NCBI GenBank assembly: GCA_946481605.1
Contig: CAMLPA010000257.1
Coordinates: 1-5,423, forward strand
DNA length: 5,423 bases
Source: an uncultured Flavihumibacter sp.
GTDB taxonomy: Bacteria; Bacteroidota; Bacteroidia; Chitinophagales; Chitinophagaceae
Direction of reading: 5' to 3'
Part shown: in pieces, positions 1 to 5,423 of the stretch
Numbering within the stretch: position 1 is the first letter of the stretch
Layout: each line of letters opens with the position of its first letter
Position numbers and translations under genes: made by a program
Notes under the pieces: generated by a model
Seen by the model: only the letters and a program-made list of their open reading frames with translations
Told to the model about the DNA's origin: nothing
Database searches by the model: none

Positions 1-1143
1 GAGGCGTATCCCTCTGTGTCTTTCGCGAAACTGCGTGTATCCTATGGATTAACCGGGAATATCGACCCTAATACACCTGCCGTATTGGCCGCCAGCACCG
101 GGATCAACAATGATACTCAATTACCCAATGCGTCGGTTACCAGTCCGCCCAACCCGCTGCTCCGTTGGGAAAAAACCGCGACAGCCAATTTCGGGATCGA
201 CTTCGCATTGTTTGAAAACAGGCTCAGCGGTACGTTTGAATACTACCGTAGAGTAGGGAGTGACCTTTTTGCAACGCGCAGATTGGATCCCGCACAGGGA
301 TTCTCTCAAATGGTCATCAATAATGCAGGAATGTTGAACAAGGGAGTTGACCTGAACCTGTCGTATGGTGTGATACGGGCCGCAAGGCCGGGAAATTTCA
401 CCTGGACAACCAATTTCCTTGCTTCCTTTAATAAAAATAAAATCACGTATGTGGATGAAGTGGCTACCGATCCGTCGTCCCTTGTTTCCGGGCAGAATTT
501 CAGAACCGGGTACCCGGTAAGGTCTTTGTTTTCCCTGCCATTCGCCGGACTGGACAATATGGGACAGACTCTTTGGTACGACGGAAAAGGCGGTGCAACC
601 AACCGAAGGCTGGATGGAAGCAATATGGATGCGATCCTATATTCCGGAACCTACGATCCTCTGCGGAGTCTTTCGCTGAACAATGACTTCAGGTTCCGCG
701 GCTTCAGCCTCACTGCATTCGCTGTTTATTACGGAGGTCATGTGTACAGGGCAAGACCGGCGGCAATTACGTACCCTTACCCCCTGTACAGCGCAGCACC
801 TAATTATTTTCTTGATAGCTGGACGCCCAACAAGCAACATACGGATGTGCCCGGTACACACCAGTATTATATAGCCGCCGCCAGTGGGGCAAACGGGCAG
901 TTGGAATATTCCGATCTCATTGTAAGACGTGCCGATTTTATCCGGCTACGCAACATTGTATCCGGATATGACCTGCCCCGCAATGCCGCCAGTTCGATCA
1001 GGGCTCAATCCATCAGGCTGCGTTTCCAGGTAAACAATCCCGGACTGATCTGGGCCAAACAAACTGATATTCGGGCCGACCAGGAAACAGGGTCGATGCC
1101 GGTCCCGACTTCCTTTGTATTTGGTGCAAGCGTTCATTTCTAA
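1..1143 (+). CDS. SusC/RagA-type TonB-dependent outer-membrane transporter, C-terminal part (5' end outside window)
   Basis: The reading frame is open from the first base and ends at TAA 1141-1143, giving the last 380 residues of a protein that is usually about 1000-1100 long. A GTG at 16 is in frame but is not a start, because the coding sequence continues leftwards. The fragment has the hallmarks of the SusC barrel C-terminus: KLRVSYGLTGN near residues 10-20, NPLLRWEKT near 51-59, INNAGMLNKGVDL near 106-118, GTYDP near 216, FLDSWTP near 270, RRADFIRLRNI near 309-319, and a terminal beta-strand ending in phenylalanine (FVFGASVHF), as expected of outer-membrane barrels assembled by BAM. Family knowledge: SusC forms the TonB-energised pore and SusD caps it. 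The susD-like gene follows after 9 bases. The plug, signal peptide and any STN or carboxypeptidase-like N-terminal domains cannot be seen, so the subfamily is open. The visible part contains no cysteine. The family call is firm; the substrate is unknown. Confidence 0.95.
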   Translation, partial: EAYPSVSFAKLRVSYGLTGNIDPNTPAVLAASTGINNDTQLPNASVTSPPNPLLRWEKTATANFGIDFALFENRLSGTFEYYRRVGSDLFATRRLDPAQGFSQMVINNAGMLNKGVDLNLSYGVIRAARPGNFTWTTNFLASFNKNKITYVDEVATDPSSLVSGQNFRTGYPVRSLFSLPFAGLDNMGQTLWYDGKGGATNRRLDGSNMDAILYSGTYDPLRSLSLNNDFRFRGFSLTAFAVYYGGHVYRARPAAITYPYPLYSAAPNYFLDSWTPNKQHTDVPGTHQYYIAAASGANGQLEYSDLIVRRADFIRLRNIVSGYDLPRNAASSIRAQSIRLRFQVNNPGLIWAKQTDIRADQETGSMPVPTSFVFGASVHF

Positions 1144-1152
1144 AACTCAAAC

Positions 1153-2565
1153 ATGAAAAAATTAAGTGCAGTAATTGCAATCATAACTATACTCCTGGGT
1201 TCAGTCTCATGCGGAAAATATACTGACATTCAGCCGAAAGGAAAAAATCTACTCAATAATGTCGATGACCTCGACCTGCTCATGAATCACATGTACGGCG
1301 GGAGCCAATTCGACTTTACCTTCCAGTCGATTCTGGTAAACGACATGTATTACCCTTTTGCAAATGTGCCCACTATTGCAGGGGGGGCAGTAAAAGACAT
1401 TACCTACGTTGTAACAACATATGATGAGGGCATCGACAGGGCTGCATTAACTTTATCTGACTATGTTTACGAAGGGCTGTACGGCATCGTTTCGCGGGTG
1501 GCAAACATAGTGATTCAACAGGCAGATCAGGCAGAAGGAGACCGGATGCTGGCTCGCCAACTGAAAGCAGAAGCATACGTATTAAGGGCGTACATGCATT
1601 ACCTGCTGGTGAACGTTTTTGCAAAGGCGTATGATCCGGCAACTGCATCAAAAGAGGGTGGGATTCCATATGTTAAGCAATTGAACCTGGAACAGGTGCA
1701 GGCTAAAAGAACAATGAAGGAAGTGTATGACTTCCTGCTGGAAGATGTAAACGCAGCCATAGACCTGGAAGCGTTGCCTGCCCAGGGAAAAAACAGTATG
1801 CGCATCGGAAAAAGCTTTGCGTATGCTGTTAAAGCCAGAATACTGATGTCGATGAGAGATTATGAAGGCGCACTGGCAGCTACCAACGAAGCGCTGAAAT
1901 TTAATAACGTACTGGAAGATCACAGGATTTTCCTGTCTGCTCCACTGGGGCAGCATGTGCCTTTCGCGCGAGACGGAACCAGTGCACCTGACAACCTGTT
2001 CTACGCATATTTCGGTAAACCCTGGCCGCTCACTTTTTCACCAAGTATTGAAATTATTAATAACTACTACGAGCCGGGAAATATTATACTTGATTCAACA
2101 AGCGCTTATAACTTTAGCCTGGGCGAAATGTTCCTGGGCATGCCGGGCGTTCCTATTTTCTTGCCGTCCACCGGAAATTACGAACAAAATGCTGCCGGAA
2201 TGACCACCTCAGATCTTTACATGATGAAGGCGGAATGCCTTATCAGGTTGCAGAAAGTGAATGACGGAATGGATGTCATTAACGAAGTTAGAAAACGGAG
2301 GGTAGCACCCTACCAACCTGCTACTGCCACAAATGAGGCAAGCGCGATGACGTGGTTGAAGAAAACTGCCAGGATTGAGTTTCTTTACACTGTTCGCAAC
2401 TTCATCGATATTAAAAGGTGGAACGCGGAAGGTACGTACAAGGAAAATATTACCAAAACCATCGGCGGAAAAGTATATGAACTGAAACACGATTCTAAAC
2501 TTTGGGTGTTCCCGTTTCCGCAGAATGCCACGGAGTTCAACCCAACGCTAACACAGAATTATTGA
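1153..2565 (+). CDS. SusD/RagB-family nutrient-binding outer-membrane lipoprotein
   Basis: This is a complete 470-residue protein, close to RagB in length and shorter than the starch-binding SusD. The ATG at 1153 is chosen because it directly gives a lipoprotein signal: MKK, a hydrophobic stretch at residues 4-16, then a lipobox ending in C20 (SVSC), followed by the family-typical GKYTDIQPKG. Helical TPR-type segments lie near residues 131-162, 220-250 and 351-383. The C-terminal signature is clear: NEVRKRR (377-383), ARIEFLYTVRNFIDIKRWN (406-424), and the closing FPFPQNATEFNPTLTQNY typical of complete SusD proteins. Family knowledge: the lipid-anchored protein sits on the cell surface over the SusC pore, captures ligand and works as its lid. 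The leader (AAAACTCAAAC) is A-rich without a Shine-Dalgarno sequence, as is usual in Bacteroidota. After lipidation of C20 the only other cysteine is C362. A run of seven G lies at 1381-1387 with the frame intact. The ligand cannot be predicted. Confidence 0.96.
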   Translation: MKKLSAVIAIITILLGSVSCGKYTDIQPKGKNLLNNVDDLDLLMNHMYGGSQFDFTFQSILVNDMYYPFANVPTIAGGAVKDITYVVTTYDEGIDRAALTLSDYVYEGLYGIVSRVANIVIQQADQAEGDRMLARQLKAEAYVLRAYMHYLLVNVFAKAYDPATASKEGGIPYVKQLNLEQVQAKRTMKEVYDFLLEDVNAAIDLEALPAQGKNSMRIGKSFAYAVKARILMSMRDYEGALAATNEALKFNNVLEDHRIFLSAPLGQHVPFARDGTSAPDNLFYAYFGKPWPLTFSPSIEIINNYYEPGNIILDSTSAYNFSLGEMFLGMPGVPIFLPSTGNYEQNAAGMTTSDLYMMKAECLIRLQKVNDGMDVINEVRKRRVAPYQPATATNEASAMTWLKKTARIEFLYTVRNFIDIKRWNAEGTYKENITKTIGGKVYELKHDSKLWVFPFPQNATEFNPTLTQNY

Positions 2566-2603
2566 ACTTGAATTGCGGAATTGTAATTAAACATACTTCG
2601 TTT

Positions 2604-3719
2604 ATGAAAAATTTAATTTTATTGATTTATACGCTGTTGGCAGGATTAACAGTATCGGCACAGCATGACCTTTCACTTCGCATTGGCGATCCTGCGCCGG
2701 CTATCAGGTATTCCAAATGGGTGAAAGGAGCGGCGCTGAACGCATTCAATGAAAATGAGGTTTACGTGCTTGAATTCTGGGCTACATGGTGTGGCCCCTG
2801 CCGTGCCGCCATGCCCCACCTTACGAGCTTGCAGAAGCAGTATGGTGATAAAATCAGAATCATTGGTGTTGATATATGGGAAGATAAAAAAATGGGAAAG
2901 CCTCATGCAGCCTACGTTCCCATGGTTGAGCAGTTTGTGAGAGAGAACGACGCAAATATGGGCTATGATGTGATGGTAGACAGCGATGTTCAGTTCATGG
3001 GGGAGCACTGGATGAAAGCAGCCGGACAGGAAGGAATTCCATCCACTTTCATTGTTAAACATCAGAAAGTGGTATGGATCGGCGGACCAACCGCTTTAGA
3101 CAGTATTCTGCCAAAAATTCTGGATGGAACTTATGAACTGAATACTAGCAGGGCCAACCAGGAGAAACAGGCCGAAGCCACTAAAAAACAACTGGAGGCA
3201 TGGATGAGGATCAGTACGCCCATCCGGGACGCACTCAATAACAAGGACTTTGACAAGGCAACAGAGCTGATCAGCAAGGCTTTGGCTGTTAATCCTGACT
3301 ACAAAACTGCTTTTTATTACTGGAAATTCGATGTGTTGTCCCGGCACGCGCCAAAGAAGGCCATCGCGTTCGGAGAGCAATGGCTGAAGGAGGACGATGC
3401 AGCCGCAGTTTTGATTATGGGTAGCTTATCAAAAGAAGATGGATTAGATAAATCTGTCTATGCATGGAGCGCGTCGGAATATATCGCGCGGAAGGAAGAT
3501 CCGGGCGTATTCGACCTGCATTCGCTGGCAGCGGTTTATGGGAGGGCAGGAGATTTCAGGAATGCGGTGATGCACGAAGAAAACGCAGTGAAGTTGGCAG
3601 AAAAGGTATTGAAAGACGGGGAAATGGTTGGACTGGTCACCGTTGGTATTCTGGAGCAGTTCAAAGCCGCGCTTAAGGCTTACCGCAACGGAAAACTTCC
3701 TGAACCATCCCAAAAATAA
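2604..3719 (+). CDS. Secreted thioredoxin-fold protein (CGPC) with TPR-like helical C-terminal domain
   Basis: This is a 371-residue protein. The ATG at 2604 is preferred over an in-frame TTG at 2502 inside susD, because it starts exactly at a signal peptide: MKN, a hydrophobic core at residues 4-17, and likely signal peptidase I cleavage after VSA (A19/Q20). A TlpA/AhpC-like thioredoxin domain covers about residues 24-170, with the entry motif GDPAPA (28-33), the active site WCGPC (C63 and C66) and the cis-proline loop GIPST (P146). C63 and C66 are the only cysteines in the protein. A charged linker (about 182-200) leads into a helical region (about 204-371) with TPR-like pieces at 206-232 and 302-334 (SLAAVYGRAGDFRNAVMHEE). 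Inferred role: periplasmic or surface thiol-disulfide exchange, with the tail binding a partner. It lies 38 bases after susD, without a Shine-Dalgarno sequence, and is probably cotranscribed. The thioredoxin call is firm; the TPR call is pattern-based and the substrate unknown. Confidence 0.92.
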   Translation: MKNLILLIYTLLAGLTVSAQHDLSLRIGDPAPAIRYSKWVKGAALNAFNENEVYVLEFWATWCGPCRAAMPHLTSLQKQYGDKIRIIGVDIWEDKKMGKPHAAYVPMVEQFVRENDANMGYDVMVDSDVQFMGEHWMKAAGQEGIPSTFIVKHQKVVWIGGPTALDSILPKILDGTYELNTSRANQEKQAEATKKQLEAWMRISTPIRDALNNKDFDKATELISKALAVNPDYKTAFYYWKFDVLSRHAPKKAIAFGEQWLKEDDAAAVLIMGSLSKEDGLDKSVYAWSASEYIARKEDPGVFDLHSLAAVYGRAGDFRNAVMHEENAVKLAEKVLKDGEMVGLVTVGILEQFKAALKAYRNGKLPEPSQK

Positions 3720-3767
3720 GCGCACATTGTTCTGCGGAGACTGTATTGATTCTTAAAACAAAACATT

Positions 3768-4985
3768 ATGATCCGGTCTTTTTTTATATGGTTTTCATGC
3801 ATTGCCCCTATGTTTTTAGCAGCCCAATCTGTTGCAAACATCAGCGGAAAACTGGATGGCGCGAACGCGCCCGGCAAAAAAGTGTACCTTACCGTTCCAG
3901 ACTGGGGCGGCACTTTGATGGATAGTGCGGTAATTGATCCTGCAGGTAAATTCAGGCTCAAAACTGTTTTAGCATCTCCTGCTGTACTGGCGCTCAAGTT
4001 TAAATCTGAAAAAGAGCCTTTGCACGCAAGTGGCGATCCCCTCGTCATTTTCTTTGCGGAGAATTCGAATATAACCGTGCATGGTAATTTCGACAGTCTG
4101 CTTAAGGAAAATCCATTTATGGCCATGATGTACAAACAGCTTTCAACCGCAATTAGGATTACAGGATCGGAAAGTCACCTTCAGTACCTAGATTACTACA
4201 GGAAGAAGCGGTCGCTGGACGATGAAAAAGACAGGCGGATGAGCGACTATTCAAAACTGATCAACTCTGCTGAAGGAAAAAAGCCCGAATCCAGGACAAA
4301 AGTAATGGCCTTGGCAGGAAGGCTGGACGAGGCAGACGAAAATTTGAGAGCATATTCGGTGAACTACATTTTGTCTGGACCATCTTCGGAAGTGTTGGCA
4401 TACATTGCCGCGCAAACATTGAAAATGCCGAACCTGACTACCTCCGATATTGAAAAGCTGAATGCCAGGTTTTCTGACATGAAGGAAAAGGGACCTATTG
4501 CTAGGGCATTTGTTGATCAGTTGAAGGTGGTGAAAGGAGGAGTGCTGGGTGCAAAATTTCAGGACTTTTCTTTAACGGATGCAGACGGTAAAACGCATAG
4601 GCTTGGGGCGTATGTAGGCAAAGGGAAATACGTGCTGGTCGAGTTCTGGGCAAGCTGGTGCGGACCCTGCCGGGCAGATATCCCACATTTGAAAGAAGTT
4701 TTTAGTATCTATCACCCAAAGGGATTTGAGATCGTCAGCGTATCGCTGGATGAGAAAAAAGAAGCCTGGATGAAGGCGATGAAGGACGAGAAATTGGACC
4801 AGTGGCCGCAGTTGATCGATCCTGCTGCCACAAAGAGTGACCTCGTCAAAGCTTACCGTATCACCGGCATCCCGGCGTGCCTTCTTTTTGATCCGCAGGG
4901 AAACCTGGTTACCTATAATATGCGTGGCGCATTCATGGACGCGCTGCTAATCAGGTTGTATGGAAATTATTTTCCCCGAAGCTGA
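3768..4985 (+). CDS. Secreted TlpA-like thiol-disulfide oxidoreductase with N-terminal DUF4369-like domain
   Basis: This is a 405-residue protein. The ATG at 3768 gives a signal peptide: MIR, a hydrophobic run at residues 5-18, and likely cleavage after LAA (A19/Q20). C11 lies inside the hydrophobic core and does not make a good lipobox. Residues about 24-115 resemble the beta-rich DUF4369 domain (ISGKLDG, VYLTVPD, MDSAVIDPAGKFRL, then VIFFAENSNITVHGNFDSL). Residues about 116-255 are helical and charged. Residues about 258-400 form a TlpA/ResA-like thioredoxin domain with GAKFQDFSLTDADGK (261-275), the active site WCGPC (C298, C301), the strand FEIVSVSLDE and the cis-proline loop GIPA (P369). 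C371, two residues after the cis-proline, is an additional cysteine. Family knowledge: such proteins are exported redox proteins common in Bacteroidota, and their partners are mostly unknown. The gene follows the previous one after 48 bases behind an A-rich leader (AAAACAAAACATT). No DsbD or CcdA electron donor is in the window. Confidence 0.94.
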   Translation: MIRSFFIWFSCIAPMFLAAQSVANISGKLDGANAPGKKVYLTVPDWGGTLMDSAVIDPAGKFRLKTVLASPAVLALKFKSEKEPLHASGDPLVIFFAENSNITVHGNFDSLLKENPFMAMMYKQLSTAIRITGSESHLQYLDYYRKKRSLDDEKDRRMSDYSKLINSAEGKKPESRTKVMALAGRLDEADENLRAYSVNYILSGPSSEVLAYIAAQTLKMPNLTTSDIEKLNARFSDMKEKGPIARAFVDQLKVVKGGVLGAKFQDFSLTDADGKTHRLGAYVGKGKYVLVEFWASWCGPCRADIPHLKEVFSIYHPKGFEIVSVSLDEKKEAWMKAMKDEKLDQWPQLIDPAATKSDLVKAYRITGIPACLLFDPQGNLVTYNMRGAFMDALLIRLYGNYFPRS

Positions 4986-5248
4986 CTCCGGGAAGGGGTT
5001 ATTGATCGTCCCTCAAATGGGTTTTCTTGTTTGGGCTTAAAATATTTTCCGCCGATTAGCGAAGCGTATTTGTCGGTCTTAAGGTCACACATCCGCAGTG
5101 CCATGTGCAACAGTTGCCGCATGCAGCCGGGGCTTAACTCATTTTATGTCCTTTACTAGGTTAAGTATATGCACCAATGGTTCGATTGTACTCCTATCAT
5201 CCGCACGAGGTGAAATTTTTCCCAGGTGGGAAGAACGCACAGAAATTG
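4986..5248 (+). other. Intergenic stretch between the last operon gene and the terminator; no convincing gene
   Basis: I see no recognisable protein, tRNA or rRNA on either strand in these 263 bases. Base composition is similar to the coding part, unlike the AT-rich sequence after 5281. A small frame exists at 5146-5265 (ATG start, 39 codons), but it has no leader signal and matches no family I know. The stretch could be a long 3' untranslated region of the operon, a small RNA ending at the terminator, or a decayed gene remnant. Confidence 0.5.
5216..5235 (+). other. Compact RNA hairpin, not a terminator
   Basis: TTTTTCCC (5216-5223) pairs with GGGAAGAA (5228-5235) around the four-base loop AGGT. 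This is an 8-bp stem with one G-U pair. No T-run follows on the + strand, and the minus-strand copy is followed by A residues, so it does not look like a terminator in either direction. It sits 13 bases before the terminator stem and could be part of a structured 3' RNA or protect the transcript end. Function is not shown by the sequence. Confidence 0.4.
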
Positions 5249-5281
5249 AAACGGCTATTCTTTAGGGGATGGCCGTTTTTT
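5249..5281 (+). terminator. Intrinsic (Rho-independent) terminator
   Basis: AAACGGCTAT-type left arm (core ACGGCTAT at 5251-5258) pairs with ATGGCCGT (5269-5276) around a ten-base loop, with one G-U wobble. The A residues before the stem can extend pairing into the T-run at 5276-5281. A GC-rich stem followed directly by six T on the + strand is the classic form. It is the first good terminator after the four-gene operon, 264 bases past the last stop codon, so it either ends the operon transcript or ends a separate short RNA from the gap. Confidence 0.8.
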
Positions 5282-5361
5282 AGTTAAAGCGTCTATTATA
5301 CACCTTTCAAAACACCATTCCCTGCTGACAAAATCTAAATAGATATTAGTTTTATGATAGC

Positions 5362-5371
5362 ATTGTACAAT
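5362..5371. promoter_or_regulatory. Perfect 10-bp palindrome, possible operator
   Basis: ATTGTACAAT at 5362-5371 reads the same on both strands. It lies in AT-rich sequence about 40 bases upstream of the -7-like element at 5412-5419, a position compatible with a dimeric regulator's binding site. A 10-bp palindrome can arise by chance in AT-rich DNA, and the flanking bases do not extend the symmetry, so this is tentative. Confidence 0.2.
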
Positions 5372-5411
5372 AATTGGTTAAGAAGCGCAAAATTACCCTT
5401 TCTTTTACAGA

Positions 5412-5419
5412 TACTTTTG
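5412..5419 (+). promoter_or_regulatory. Bacteroidota-type -7 promoter element for a gene right of the window
   Basis: TACTTTTG matches the TAnnTTTG -7 consensus of the Bacteroidota primary sigma factor at every fixed position. It lies in AT-rich sequence after the terminator, where a new transcript on the + strand would be expected to begin. No TTG/TTTG -33 element is present at the usual 17-23 base spacing, the nearest TTG (5374-5376) being about 35 bases away, so the promoter may be weak, activator-dependent or not real. The start site and gene would lie beyond the right edge. Confidence 0.4.
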
Positions 5420-5423
5420 TAAC

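Noticed and set aside
2502..2603. In-frame TTG start that would extend the first thioredoxin by 34 residues into susD
   Set aside because: The extension overlaps the end of susD, is not protein-like for this family, and would bury the clear signal peptide beginning at the ATG at 2604.
2566..2603. Separate promoter for the first thioredoxin gene (TACTTCG near 2594)
   Set aside because: It mismatches the TAnnTTTG consensus and lies too close to the ATG at 2604 to leave a normal leader; cotranscription with susD is simpler.
3720..3767. Small hairpin (CGCA/TGCG at 3721-3736) or promoter between the two thioredoxin genes
   Set aside because: The stem is four base pairs with no T-run, and no -7 element matching the consensus is present.
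3680..4135. 151-codon open frame on the minus strand
   Set aside because: It lies antisense across the start of the DUF4369-type gene and the end of the preceding gene, both of which have strong family motifs; no family pattern, signal peptide or leader supports it.
4971..4996. Hairpin over the last stop codon (TTCCC at 4972-4976 with GGGAA at 4990-4994) as the operon terminator
   Set aside because: The stem is only about 5 bp with a 13-base loop and no T-run follows it.
5010..5025. CCC/GGG stem followed by TTTT as a terminator close to the operon end
   Set aside because: Only three base pairs form, too weak to count; the structure at 5249-5281 is far better.
5171..5200. GGTTCGATT resembling a tRNA T-loop, which could mark a tRNA end or attachment site
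   Set aside because: The flanks do not form a five-pair T-stem, and no acceptor, anticodon or CCA end is present.
1..5423. CRISPR array, insertion sequence, transposase or tandem repeats
   Set aside because: I saw no regularly spaced repeats, terminal inverted repeats or transposase motifs in the window.

Overview
The window looks like a chromosomal stretch from a member of the Bacteroidota. It holds a SusC/SusD (RagA/RagB) outer-membrane uptake pair, its start codons sit in A-rich leaders without Shine-Dalgarno sequences, and the right edge carries a TAnnTTTG-type -7 element. The moderate GC content and the SusC/D-plus-thioredoxin neighbourhood suggest an environmental Sphingobacteriia-, Chitinophagia- or Cytophagia-like lineage more than a gut Bacteroides. 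That finer placement is inference from general knowledge, not from a search.

Layout, all on the + strand: (1) 1-1143, the C-terminal ~380 residues of a SusC-type TonB-dependent transporter whose 5' part lies left of the window; (2) 1153-2565, a complete SusD/RagB-type surface lipoprotein; (3) 2604-3719, a secreted thioredoxin-fold protein (CGPC) with a helical, TPR-like C-terminal tail; (4) 3768-4985, a second secreted thioredoxin-fold protein (CGPC) built the other way round, with an N-terminal DUF4369-like domain, a helical middle and a C-terminal TlpA-like domain; (5) 4986-5423, 438 bases without a convincing gene, holding a good intrinsic terminator (5249-5281), a compact hairpin before it, and an AT-rich stretch with a 10-bp palindrome and a likely -7 element for a gene beyond the right edge.

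The gaps between the four genes are 9, 38 and 48 bases and no terminator lies between them, so they are probably one operon. The likely theme is TonB-dependent import of an unknown ligand across the outer membrane (SusC barrel, SusD lid) coupled to two exported disulfide reductases or redox-active proteins. No glycoside hydrolase, sulfatase or peptidase is visible, so the ligand cannot be read from the window. The visible SusC part has no cysteine and mature SusD has only one besides its lipidated cysteine, so the thioredoxins more likely act on the imported ligand or on another protein than on the visible parts of the transporter.
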